64,000 nt of DNA from positions 1-64,000 of the forward strand of contig NZ_FOQG01000019.1 of NCBI RefSeq assembly GCF_900113685.1, in the 5' to 3' direction. This DNA comes from Nocardioides psychrotolerans (GTDB lineage Bacteria; Actinomycetota; Actinomycetes; Propionibacteriales; Nocardioidaceae). The notes beneath the pieces were generated by a model. It had not been told where the DNA came from. It was given only the letters and a program-made list of their open reading frames with translations, and did no database searches. This document shows positions 1-8,461 of the stretch, in pieces (the first letter of the stretch is position 1; each line of letters opens with the position of its first letter). The position numbers and the translations under genes are program-made.

Positions 1-286
1 GGTTGACGTCACGCGAGAGGTAGGCGACCGCACGTCGCATCACCTCGGCCTCCTGCTCGAGCAGACGGATCCGCTTCTTGGCCTCACGCAGCTCGGCTGA
101 CTCGGCCGCGGTCGGGCCTGGCCGGGCACCGTCCTCGATGTCGGCTTTCTTCATCCAGCCGTGAAGGCAGCCCTCGGAGATCCCGAAGTCCTTCGCGATC
201 TGGTTCAACGGAGCTTCGCCCTTGCGGGCAACGGCCACGACATCGTCGCGGAACTCCTTGGGGTACGGCTTCGGCATGACAGACAT
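1..286 (-). CDS. IS3-family transposase OrfA (partial)
   Basis: The visible product begins MSVMPKPYPKEF (a second ATG lies 9 bases downstream at 277) and continues for 95 codons to the window edge. It has the IS3/IS911 OrfA layout. An N-terminal helix-turn-helix contains the segments RDDVVAVARKGEAPLNQIAK and GISEGCLHGWMKKA. A leucine-zipper-like helix follows (ELREAKKRIRLLEQEAEVMR), which in this family mediates multimerisation and joining to the OrfB integrase domain by frameshifting. OrfA binds the terminal inverted repeats. The gene is incomplete only because the window ends. Confidence 0.88.
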   Translation of the reverse strand, partial: MSVMPKPYPKEFRDDVVAVARKGEAPLNQIAKDFGISEGCLHGWMKKADIEDGARPGPTAAESAELREAKKRIRLLEQEAEVMRRAVAYLSRDVN

Positions 287-350
287 CCTTCCAGCGAGGA
301 GCGATCCTCACAGGTCAGGTGTCAACCGATCCCTGGGCAGTCCCATCTTC
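1..350 (-). mobile_element. IS3-family insertion sequence, left part only
   Basis: The 5' portion of an IS3-type element lies here on the minus strand and runs off the window. It contains the start of the orfA transposase gene and about 60 bases of upstream sequence. Its outer boundary is not fixed by the sequence. It must lie between about 310 and 356, because recognisable relaxase coding sequence resumes at about 357 on the other strand. The second inverted repeat, orfB and the target duplication are outside the window, so the terminal repeats cannot be confirmed here. Confidence 0.7.
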
Positions 351-3137
351 GGAAAGGTCCTCCACGAGCACGTCGTCGCCGCGTCGGAGACCTACAACAC
401 CGCGCTCGAACGCCGGCTGACCGAAGCGCTCGGGGTGCAGTTCGTCGAGCGGCCCGGTACCGCGCGGGACAAGCGGCCGGTACGCGAGATCGACGGTGTC
501 GACCTGGCGCTGTGCGAGAAGTGGTCGCAGCGGCGGTCCGACATCGTGGTGCGCCAACGTGAGCTGTCGAGAGAGTTCGCCTCGTCGCACGGGCGGGCTC
601 CGACGCCAACCGAGGCGGTCGCACTCGCGCAGCAGGCGAACCTGGAGACTCGGGATGCGAAGCACGAGCCGCGGTCGTACGCCGACCAGCGGGCACTATG
701 GCGGGCCGAAGCCGTCGGCACGCTCGGCTCGGACCGCGACGTTGCACAAATGGTGTCGGCGGCGTTGCACCCTGTCCGGCGAGCACAGCACGGGATGTCG
801 GCTGCGTGGGTCCACGAGACGGCGGCGCGGGTCGTCGCAGAACTCGAAGCGCGCCGCGCGACATGGCAGATCTGGCACGTGCGTGCCGAGGCGCAGCGGC
901 AGGTGCGCGATGTTGCAGCTCCGGCGGATCGGCTCGCCGAGGTGGTCGAGTGGGTCGTCGACGATGTCATCGGGCGACTGTCGGTCAATCTCTCCCCCGA
1001 CCTCGACTCGGTCAGTGAGCCTGGCCCCTTGCGGCGTCGTAACGGCGAGAGTGTCTACCGGCACTCCGGTGCCGACCAGCACACCAGCCAGCGGATCCTC
1101 GATGCCGAGCAGCGGATCGTCGCGGCGGCCGGTCGGTGTGACGGGTTCGCCTGGTCGACCGACGACGTGGAGCTTTCGGTGCTCGCCGCACGGCTCGATG
1201 GGGAGCGACTTAACCGTGGGCAGGAAGCTTTGGTGGGCGCGATGGCCACGAGCGGAAACCGGGTGCAGCTAGCGCTTGCTCCGGCCGGGTCGGGCAAGAC
1301 GACCGCGATGCGGGCGCTGGCCAACGTGTGGATAGAAGGCGGCGCCAACGTCGTCGGGCTTGCACCGTCGGCGGCCGCTGCGGCTGCACTTGCCGAAGCG
1401 ACCGGGATCGCGTGCGAGACGCTCGCGAAGCTCGACCACGACTTGGCCTACTCCCCCGGCTCCGCTCTGGTTGGCTCCACTGGTCCAGGCACATTGGTGG
1501 TGATCGACGAGGCCGGGATGGCCGACACCCTCACGCTCGACCGGGTCATCGAGTACGCCGTCGCCCGTGGTGCGTCGGTCCGGCTCATCGGTGACGATCA
1601 GCAGCTCGCCGCGATCGGCGCCGGCGGCGTACTCCGCGACATCGCCACCACCCACGGCGCTCTTCAACTCGACGAACTCATCCGCTTCACCGACCCGACC
1701 GAGGCCGAAGCATCGCTCGACCTGCGCGATGGCGAACCGGCAGCGCTCGGGTTCTACGTCGACCACGACCGCGTGCACGTCGGTGACGCCGTCACCTGTG
1801 CCGACGCAGTCTTCGACGCCTGGGCACGCGAGCGTGCCGGTGGACGCGACTGCCTGATGCTCGCGCCCACACGTGAACTGGTTCGCGAACTCAACCTGCG
1901 CGCGCAAGCAGCCCGAGGGCTTGTCGGCTCCTCCGCATTGCTCTCCGACGGCTGTGAGGCGTGCGTTGGCGACGTAGTGATCTCGCGCCGCAACGACCGA
2001 CGCCTCGGCATCAGCGGTACCGACTGGGTCAAGAATGGCGACCGCTGGATCGTCGCCGGCATCAAGGACGGCGCTCTGTCGGTGCGTCATCACGACTCTG
2101 GTTTGCGTACAACGCTCCCCGCGGCGTACGTCGCTGCTCACGTCGAGCTCGGCTACGCCTCCACCGTCCACACCGCCCAGGGCCTCACCACCGACGTCGT
2201 GCACGGCATCGTTACCGGCGAGGAGTCGCGGCAGACGCTCTACACGATGCTCACCCGTGGCCGGGTCGAGAACCACGTCCACGTCGTGCTCGCCGATGTC
2301 GGCGAGGACCACACCCTGCCGAGCCCGACTCTCGACCGGCAGGCGACCACCACCGAGCTGCTCGAAGGCGTTCTGGCCCGCGACGGTTCTGCGGTCTCGG
2401 CAACAACCACCCGGTCGGCGGCTGCTTCACTCGAAGCCCAACTGCAGGAAGCCGTCACCCGGTACGCCGACGCCCTCACCCTGGCCGCTACCAGGACTCG
2501 GGTTGACCTCGATGAGGCTCCGGTCGGGCCGCTGCCTTGGCTGGTCGGCATCCCTTCCGACCTTGCGGAACACCCGGCCTGGGGTCCTTACCTCGCCGCG
2601 CGAGCTCGACGGATGAGCACGCTCGCGACCGAGGTTCAGGAGCGCGCCTCGACCACGCTCCCCGCCTGGACGAGCCGATACGACGACGTGCTCACTCCCG
2701 ACCTGCGCCGCGACTTGGCAGTCTGGCGTGCGGCCACCGGCATCAAACCCCACGACCGCGCCATCGCCGGCCCACCACCGACGGACGACCGCGAGTCGGC
2801 GTATCACCGCCGCCTGACCCGGACGATCAATGCGCGATACGGCGAAGCCATCAAGGTGTGGGAGGAGCGCATCGTCGAGTACGTCGGCAGGCGCGACGAG
2901 CAGACCTTTGAGCTGGCCAAGCAGCTCGACACCTTGAAACGTCGTGGCGTCGACGCCGAGCAGGTCCTCGACCTCGCCGCTGCCCGCAAGCCGCTGCCGG
3001 TCGACTGTCCGACGGCGGCGCTGGCCTACCGGGTGAAGGATCTGACCACGCCCAAGCGGAAGCACCCCGCCTTCCCCGTCGACGAACCGTTCCGGCGCTC
3101 GGTTTCGGGCTTAAGCGGCCCGAGCCTTGGACTCTGA
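351..3137 (+). pseudogene. MobF/TraA-type conjugative relaxase-helicase, 5' end lost to the IS
   Basis: This is the remainder of a conjugative DNA-transfer protein with an N-terminal relaxase and a C-terminal RecD/TraI-like superfamily 1 helicase. Homology resumes inside the relaxase at VLHEHVVAASETYNTALE, so the catalytic tyrosines and histidine triad upstream are gone. The helicase looks intact. It has Walker A (APAGSGKTTAMRAL, near 1275), a Walker B-like VVIDEAGMAD (near 1497), IGDDQQLAAIGAG (near 1590), STVHTAQGL (near 2160) and YTMLTRGR (near 2240). An ATG at 222 opens the same frame but lies inside the IS, so any product would be an IS-relaxase fusion. It marks the region as a disabled integrative or conjugative element or plasmid remnant. 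Confidence 0.85.
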
Positions 3138-3157
3138 CCATGCGATGCCTCAGATAT

Positions 3158-3192
3158 CTTGGAACGTATCGTCTTGCACGATACACTCCAAG
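3158..3192 (+). promoter_or_regulatory. Probable AbiEi operator (imperfect inverted repeat)
   Basis: The arms CTTGGAACGTATCGT (3158-3172) and ACGATACACTCCAAG (3178-3192) form a 15-bp inverted repeat with two mismatches and a 5-bp spacer. The right arm ends one base before the abiEi start codon. AbiEi antitoxins are known to autorepress by binding inverted repeats at their own promoter, so this is the likely operator. There is no Shine-Dalgarno sequence between the repeat and the ATG. Confidence 0.7.
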
Positions 3193-3193
3193 C

Positions 3194-4246
3194 ATGAAGT
3201 CCAACGAAGCGCTGCGCACCCTCGCGGAGCTGACCGCCTACCAATGGGGAATGGTGACGTCTGCTCAGGCAAGCATGCGCGGCATCACCCGTCTGGACCT
3301 CTCCCGACTCGCCGAGGCCAGCCACCTGGAGCGCCTCGCCCACGGCGTCTACAAGGACGCCGGTGCCCCCGCTGGCCGATTCGACGATCTGCATGCTGCC
3401 TGGCTGAGCACTGATCCCAAGCGCCTCGCGGAAGTGCGCATCAAGGACAGCACCAACGACGTGACGGTGGCTGGAGAAACCGCCGCGGACCTCCACGGCA
3501 TCGGTGACTTCCGAGCTCTCCGCTACGACTTCGTCTCCCCAACTCGACGTCAAAGCCAGCGCCGGGAAATCCGCTACCGCCAACGCACCCTTGACCCACG
3601 CGACATCATGCTCGTCGAAGGCATGCCGGTCATGACGATGGAGCGCACGATCGCTGACCTCGTGGATGACAACATAGATCTCAGCCTCGTCGGCGATGCG
3701 CTGCGTGACGCATCCAGCAATCGCACCCTCGACCTCCAGCGCCTTCGCGAACTTTTCGCCCCACTTGCCGCACGGGACGGGTTCAAGAAGGGAGACGGTG
3801 ACGCACTGCTACATCGCCTGATGGAAATTGCGGGCATCGACCTCGATGCTCTCGCCGGGCGCGTGGCAAGAGACGCAACCCTCGGCTCGCTGGTGGCTGC
3901 CAAGTTTGTCGGAGGTCTCAGCAAGACTGATCTCAACCGGATCATCATGACGCCCGAGATGGAGAAGTCGCTGCGCACCATCAACGAGAGCCTCGCCGCG
4001 ACGCTTCAGAGCGCCCTGGCACCACAACTGGCGGCGATGAACGCCAGCACATCGGCCCTCGTCGCGAACCTCCTGGGAGATTCCGGCATCGAGGAGATGC
4101 TGCGCAAGTTCTCGACACAGGTCGTCAGCCCTGAACTGGTGAAGGCGCTCAGCCAGAGTTGGGGCGCTGCCAATGCGACGTCGCCGATCGGTCCTGAGAC
4201 TCTCGCGCTTGCACGTGCCGCACAGAAAGCCGCCGGTCGTGGATGA
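3194..4246 (+). CDS. abiEi: AbiEi-type antitoxin / transcriptional repressor
   Basis: This 350-residue protein starts MKSNEALRTLAELTAYQWGM. It has the AbiEi N-terminal winged-helix domain (about residues 5-60, ending in the LAHGVYKDAGAP turn) and then the AbiEi central region with a VTVAGETAADLHGIGD segment and a TMERTIADLVDD helix. In type IV AbiE systems this protein neutralises the AbiEii nucleotidyltransferase and represses the operon through a palindromic operator, and a matching palindrome lies just upstream. A farther in-frame ATG at 3140 is rejected because it would put the operator inside the gene. The last 150 residues are helical and less conserved. The gene overlaps abiEii by 8 bases, so the two are probably translationally coupled. 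Confidence 0.88.
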   Translation: MKSNEALRTLAELTAYQWGMVTSAQASMRGITRLDLSRLAEASHLERLAHGVYKDAGAPAGRFDDLHAAWLSTDPKRLAEVRIKDSTNDVTVAGETAADLHGIGDFRALRYDFVSPTRRQSQRREIRYRQRTLDPRDIMLVEGMPVMTMERTIADLVDDNIDLSLVGDALRDASSNRTLDLQRLRELFAPLAARDGFKKGDGDALLHRLMEIAGIDLDALAGRVARDATLGSLVAAKFVGGLSKTDLNRIIMTPEMEKSLRTINESLAATLQSALAPQLAAMNASTSALVANLLGDSGIEEMLRKFSTQVVSPELVKALSQSWGAANATSPIGPETLALARAAQKAAGRG

Positions 4247-5150
4247 AATCCAGCCTTATCCCACCAGCGCTGGCGTCGAGACCGCCATCAAGGAAGCAGC
4301 AAAGAAGGCGGCGGCTGCCGACTCCTCCCTCGACACGAACGAGCGAATCCGGCTCGAGTACTTCAACCGCTTCCTCAGCCGCATCTTCTCCGAGGGTGAC
4401 GACTCAGAGTGGGTGCTCAAGGGCGGCACGGGCATGCTTGCTCGCGTGCCGTCAGGCCGGCCGACTCGCGACGTCGACCTGTATCGCAAGGGATACACAC
4501 TGGACGAGGCCCTCGATGACCTTCGTCGCCTGGCCGCAATCGACCTCGGCGACCACTTCGTATTCCAATACATCGGTCGCGAGACGTCGATCGGCGGCGA
4601 GGAACAGCCTTACACCGAGGGCTACGCAGTGTCGTTCGACATCCTCATCGGTGGCCGCAGCAAGAACATCCTGAACGTGGACCTCTCCATCGGCGCAGGA
4701 CTCACTGCTCCGGTGACGATTACGGAACCAGCGAACGCGCTGGACCTACCAAGGCTGATCCGCCATGAATACCGCGTCTACCCGGTCGTCGACCAGATTG
4801 CTGACAAGGTCTGCGCAACCATGCAGACCTACCGCGACCGCCCGTCGAGTCGCGAGAAGGACCTGGTGGATCTGGTCGTGCTCGCCGTCACCCAGAACGT
4901 CGACGGCACCGCGCTTGGCTTCGCCATTGCCAGCGAAGCACGACGCCGCCAGATGGAGCCGTTCGAGCACTTCACGGTCCCGTCCACGTGGGGAACCAGA
5001 TACGCGAAGCTCAGCAAATCGGTGCCCTACTGCGCCGACTACCGCACCGTCGATCTTGCGCGCGAACTCGTCACGCGTCTCATCGATCCCGCACTGACAG
5101 GTGAGGGTGAAGACAGGACGTGGCGCCACGACACCCGCTCTTGGAGTTGA
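4239..5150 (+). CDS. abiEii: AbiEii-type nucleotidyltransferase toxin
   Basis: This is the toxin partner of the AbiE pair, about 303 residues from a GTG that overlaps the end of abiEi. It has the DUF1814/MNT-fold signature of AbiEii: LKGGTGMLARVPSGRPTRDV followed by DLY, meaning the GG-T motif and the R-x-T-x-D-x-D metal-binding motif. A conserved VVDQIADKVCATMQTYRDRP segment follows, and then a region holding a K-D-L-V-D-L motif. Family members transfer nucleotides, for example to tRNA acceptor ends, and arrest growth. An ATG at 4173 in the same frame would overlap abiEi by 74 bases and is less likely. All visible catalytic residues are present, so the toxin looks functional. Confidence 0.88.
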   Translation: MDEIQPYPTSAGVETAIKEAAKKAAAADSSLDTNERIRLEYFNRFLSRIFSEGDDSEWVLKGGTGMLARVPSGRPTRDVDLYRKGYTLDEALDDLRRLAAIDLGDHFVFQYIGRETSIGGEEQPYTEGYAVSFDILIGGRSKNILNVDLSIGAGLTAPVTITEPANALDLPRLIRHEYRVYPVVDQIADKVCATMQTYRDRPSSREKDLVDLVVLAVTQNVDGTALGFAIASEARRRQMEPFEHFTVPSTWGTRYAKLSKSVPYCADYRTVDLARELVTRLIDPALTGEGEDRTWRHDTRSWS

Positions 5151-5156
5151 GTTTCG

Positions 5157-5945
5157 TCAGAGCGCCATGCCCTGGTGATGAGTCATCTGGATCAGCCCGT
5201 CCAAGGCATCGGCCGCGTGCCGCCTGACGGTCCTTGCTGACATCGCGTGGTCTTCGCTCACCATCTGCGCGACCGACGGCGTCGTCAGGCCGGCTCTCCC
5301 CCTGCGCAAGGGCGCCTTCAGCAAATGTGCGGCGTGGGCCAGGTCGAGGAGTAGATCGCGGTCTGCGTCCGACAGGTTCCCAGCGTCGAGCGCGCGGCGG
5401 AGCAGGTCGGCGAGCTGCTCCCTGGGATCCTCAACCGCCTCCGACTCGACGGACGGCATCGACTCGTCCAAGCGCTCGACCAACACCGTGGAGTCCCATG
5501 CCGGGTCACGACGCTTCGCCAAGTCCCCGACGCCAAGCTCGGCCATCGACTCCCGCGCGACGCGATCGAGGATCTTCTTCGCGACGTACCTATCGTCCGT
5601 TGGATCGTGCTCGCAGATCTGGATCCACAGCTGACCGGCCACGATTTCGTCAATCGCGTCGACGAGCCTGCGAAGCTTGCCAGCCAGGAGTGACGCCCCG
5701 GGCACCAGGAGCCAGGCCAGCACAAGGAATGCGCGTGCGTCTTCCTGCGCGACGCAGCGAAGCGCGGCCAGTACGACGTCCCGCTCGGCAGGCTCTGCCA
5801 GCTTCATCCAGCTGGGGAGGTCCTTGACGTCATCGACCACGGCGAGCGCGGGCTCGGTTCCTTGCCAGCGGGGCCACTCAGCTCGCGCTTCTCGCATGTT
5901 TGGGGCATCGAAGTCGTCGACGCCCAGGCTCTTTGCAACGCTCAT
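5157..5945 (-). CDS. Hypothetical protein with C-terminal helix-turn-helix
   Basis: The family is not recognised. The 262-residue product starts at MSVAKSLGVDDFDAPNMREA, chosen because AAGGAG lies 8 bases upstream on the coding strand. The start at 6008 has no ribosome site and would overlap the intergenic operator. The protein is acidic and mostly helical. A central hydrophobic helix (ARAFLVLAWLLVPGASLLAG) resembles sigma-70-like helical bundles. The C-terminal 40 residues (SVAQMVSEDHAMSARTVRRH) form a clear helix-turn-helix, so DNA binding is likely. It is divergent from the XRE gene and convergent with abiEii. Confidence 0.7.
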   Translation of the reverse strand: MSVAKSLGVDDFDAPNMREARAEWPRWQGTEPALAVVDDVKDLPSWMKLAEPAERDVVLAALRCVAQEDARAFLVLAWLLVPGASLLAGKLRRLVDAIDEIVAGQLWIQICEHDPTDDRYVAKKILDRVARESMAELGVGDLAKRRDPAWDSTVLVERLDESMPSVESEAVEDPREQLADLLRRALDAGNLSDADRDLLLDLAHAAHLLKAPLRRGRAGLTTPSVAQMVSEDHAMSARTVRRHAADALDGLIQMTHHQGMAL

Positions 5946-5990
5946 TGCGTTGCTCCTTCCTGTCTGCCCGGGGTTGGGTGACAGGTAGGT

Positions 5991-6008
5991 GTGCGGGCGT
6001 TCCCGCAC
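5991..6008. promoter_or_regulatory. Palindrome between divergent genes, possible operator
   Basis: The sequence GTGCGGG-CGTT-CCCGCAC is a perfect 7-bp inverted repeat. It sits in the 100-bp gap between the leftward HTH protein (start 5945) and the rightward XRE regulator (start 6046). This is a natural binding position for either product. It could also be a short hairpin in the leader. Confidence 0.4.
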
Positions 6009-6045
6009 GAGGGGCCAAAAACACCTGATCGGATATCATCGGTGC

Positions 6046-6690
6046 ATGGAGCGGCCGACGATCATCGAGATCGCGCGCAAGGCGCGCGGCTGGACCCAGC
6101 GCGACCTGGCCGGTGCGGCAGGTACGTCGCAGGCCACCGTGTCGGCGTACGAGCGTCGGGAGAAGTCGCCGTCCCTGGCGGTGATGGAGCGCCTGATCGG
6201 CGCGGCCGGCTACTCACTCAGGCTCGACGTCACCGTCGACTTCATCCCGATCAGCTTCGACGGACACACGATCTACCAGATCCCGAACCGCCTCTGGCGG
6301 GTCGAGCCACGGCTGAGCTTCAGCAAGGTCACGTTCCCCGACTGGCCGACCTCGCGCGAGAGCGGCGGCTTCATCATGCGCAATTGGGATCTCGCTGTCC
6401 GCGAAGAGCGTCGACGGGTCTACGGCTACCTCCTCCGCGAGAGCGTTCCGGTGTGGATCTATCGCTGGGTCGACGGCGCACTCCTCGTCGACCTGTGGGA
6501 CGAGCTCGACCTGCCGAAGCAGCTACGGGCAGCGTGGCAGCCACTCATCAACGACGCGCGTAACGGCCCCATCGAGAACCCGATCTACGTCGGCTTCGAC
6601 CACATTCAGAAGGGGAAGAAGGACGAGCTTGCCGAGCGGATAGCCGCTCTTCGCGCCGGCACCGCGCAAGACCTCGCAGGGCCCGGCTGA
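6046..6690 (+). CDS. XRE-family transcriptional regulator
   Basis: The 214-residue protein begins MERPTIIEIARKARGWTQRD. A classic XRE helix-turn-helix spans residues 5-60 (GTSQATVSAYERREKSPSLA). The C-terminal 150 residues are not recognised. They contain many aromatic residues and an RRVYGYLLRESVPVWIYRWV segment, which could be an effector or protein-partner domain. There is no good Shine-Dalgarno sequence before the ATG, and TATCAT at 6034-6039 could be a -10 box for a leaderless or near-leaderless transcript. It lies 137 bases upstream of the ImmA/IrrE gene in the same direction and may control it, but that gene has its own candidate promoter. Confidence 0.8.
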   Translation: MERPTIIEIARKARGWTQRDLAGAAGTSQATVSAYERREKSPSLAVMERLIGAAGYSLRLDVTVDFIPISFDGHTIYQIPNRLWRVEPRLSFSKVTFPDWPTSRESGGFIMRNWDLAVREERRRVYGYLLRESVPVWIYRWVDGALLVDLWDELDLPKQLRAAWQPLINDARNGPIENPIYVGFDHIQKGKKDELAERIAALRAGTAQDLAGPG

Positions 6691-6827
6691 TATCGGCTGA
6701 TCCCCGAACTGTCGGACCCGCAAGCGACACTGGGAGAAACCCATCCGCGGTCCTGCCCCCTCCGGCGACCGGCTGCGGCAGGATGGAGAACAACCTCGGC
6801 GATAATTTTCACAGGCAGGAGTGAGAG

Positions 6828-7973
6828 ATGACCGTTCGCGTGGACGTCGCTCCTTCCGTGCTGTCCTGGGCTTTGGACGTGACCGGAGCCGACGAAGAAG
6901 GGCTTCACCGTCGCTTCAAGCTCGACAAGTGGCTCGCTGCGGAAGCCCGACCGACGTTGAAGCAGCTTCAGGACTTCGCGAAGGCCGCGGGGGTTCCGTT
7001 CGGCTACCTACTTCTCCCCCAGCCTCCCGCTTGGTCCTTGCCCGTCCCTGACTTCCGGGAAGGGTTCGAGACAGTTCCTACGCCCAGCGCGAACCTCATT
7101 GCTGTCATCGGGCAGTCCCAGCGGCGCCAAGAGTGGTATCGCGACTACGCGCTCGCACTCGGTGTCGAGCCTCTGGCATTCGTCGGCTCTGCAGCCGAGC
7201 TCCCCCCGTTGGAGGCTGCGGCCGAAATCCGCAGCGCCCTCGACTTCCAGGTGTCCGATCGTCACGGCACGTGGGCTGACACACGCAAGGCGCTGCTACG
7301 CGGCTTCGAAACCCTCGGCGGGCTGACCGTCGCGACCTCCATGGTCGAGAACAACACCCGCCGATCTCTCGACGAGAACGAGTTCCGCGGGTTCGCGCTC
7401 GTTGATGACATTGCTCCGCTGGTCTTCGTCAACACCCATCAGACCCTCAATGGCCAGATCTTCACCCTCGCCCACGAGTTCGCCCACGTCTGGCGTGGGA
7501 CCAGTGGCATCGGCAACGAAGACACCCGCTCCGATGGCCAGTCCGACATCGAGCGTTGGTGCAACGCTGTCGCATCCGAGGTCCTCGTACCTCGCGACGA
7601 CTTGGCCGATCGACACGCACGGGTCGCGAGTGCACCGCTGGTGCAAGCCCTCGACACGCTCGCCCATGATTTCCGCTGCGGAACATTGGTCGTCCTGCAG
7701 GCACTGCATCGGACCGGTGTGCGCCGCATCGAGAACTACGCCGCCGCATACGACGCCGAGGTCGTTCGGCTTCGCGACCTCAGCGAGGCGAGGGAAAGTG
7801 GTGGCGGCGACCACTACAACAACCAGCCGTTCCGCGTCGGCGAGCGGCTCTCCCGCGCCCTGATTGCAGACGCACTCGAAGGGCGTACTCCCATCACCGA
7901 AGCTATGCGCCTGATGTCCATGAAGTCCGCGAGCACATTCGACGAGTACGCCCGCCGCCTCGGAGCAGCCTGA
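6828..7973 (+). CDS. ImmA/IrrE (COG2856) zinc metallopeptidase, probable antitoxin
   Basis: This 381-residue protein has an N-terminal region resembling the helical part of XRE-M78 proteins (residues 1-110; no textbook HTH is visible). A peptidase domain follows with the HExxH motif TLAHEFAHVWRG near residue 215 and a downstream ERWCNAVASEVLVPR segment carrying the third zinc ligand (E). A ribosome site AGGAG precedes the ATG, and GATAAT at 6801-6806 is a possible -10 box. M78-family proteases commonly pair with toxins or cleave repressors. Here the stop codon overlaps the start of a DUF4411 gene (TGATG), the arrangement of a toxin-antitoxin operon. Whether it neutralises by binding, repression or proteolysis is not visible. 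Confidence 0.85.
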   Translation: MTVRVDVAPSVLSWALDVTGADEEGLHRRFKLDKWLAAEARPTLKQLQDFAKAAGVPFGYLLLPQPPAWSLPVPDFREGFETVPTPSANLIAVIGQSQRRQEWYRDYALALGVEPLAFVGSAAELPPLEAAAEIRSALDFQVSDRHGTWADTRKALLRGFETLGGLTVATSMVENNTRRSLDENEFRGFALVDDIAPLVFVNTHQTLNGQIFTLAHEFAHVWRGTSGIGNEDTRSDGQSDIERWCNAVASEVLVPRDDLADRHARVASAPLVQALDTLAHDFRCGTLVVLQALHRTGVRRIENYAAAYDAEVVRLRDLSEARESGGGDHYNNQPFRVGERLSRALIADALEGRTPITEAMRLMSMKSASTFDEYARRLGAA

Positions 7974-8461
7974 TGTATCTCCTCGACGCCAACGCCTTCA
8001 TGGAGGCGAACCGCCTCTACTACGCGTTCGACATCGCACCTGGTTTCTGGACCTGGCTCGGCGACCCAACCCACGTCGGCCAAGTCGCCTCGATCGGCGC
8101 TGTGAAGGACGAGATCACAGCTGGCACGGGCGACCTCGTCGACTGGGCTCGCACCCGACCCGATTCGTTCTGGCTCGATGACACAGCAGACGTGGTCGCG
8201 GCCATGACGGAGATCGCCGCCTGGGCAACCAGCCCTGCCCGGCAATACCGGCAAGAAGCGATCGACGAGTTCCTCGACTCCGCGGACTACAAGTTGATCG
8301 CCCACGCGCTCGCTACCGGCTCGACAGTCGTCACCCGCGAGCAGCCGGCGCCGGACTCCAAGAAGCGGATCAAGATTCCCGACGTCTGCCTCGCGTTCAA
8401 CGTTGCGTGGACCGAACCGTTCAGCGCTTACCGTGGACTCGGCTTGAGGCTGGTCGCATAA
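7973..8461 (+). CDS. DUF4411 PIN-like toxin
   Basis: This 162-residue protein belongs to DUF4411, a PIN-like nuclease family. It opens with MYLLDANAFMEANRLYYAFD, which contains the first acidic residue, and the signature PGFWTWL follows. Other probable active-site acids are E in AVKDEI, D in SADYKLIAHAL, and a late D in KIPDVCLAFNV. The family is usually encoded directly behind an ImmA/IrrE or XRE gene and is regarded as the RNase toxin of that pair. Translation is coupled to the upstream gene by a one-base overlap. The length is normal for the family and no key acid appears to be missing. Confidence 0.85.
   Translation: MYLLDANAFMEANRLYYAFDIAPGFWTWLGDPTHVGQVASIGAVKDEITAGTGDLVDWARTRPDSFWLDDTADVVAAMTEIAAWATSPARQYRQEAIDEFLDSADYKLIAHALATGSTVVTREQPAPDSKKRIKIPDVCLAFNVAWTEPFSAYRGLGLRLVA

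Noticed and set aside
222-350. ATG at 222 as the true start of the relaxase-helicase
   Set aside because: The first 40 codons are antisense to the IS transposase and have no relaxase similarity, so the frame is only accidentally extended into the IS.
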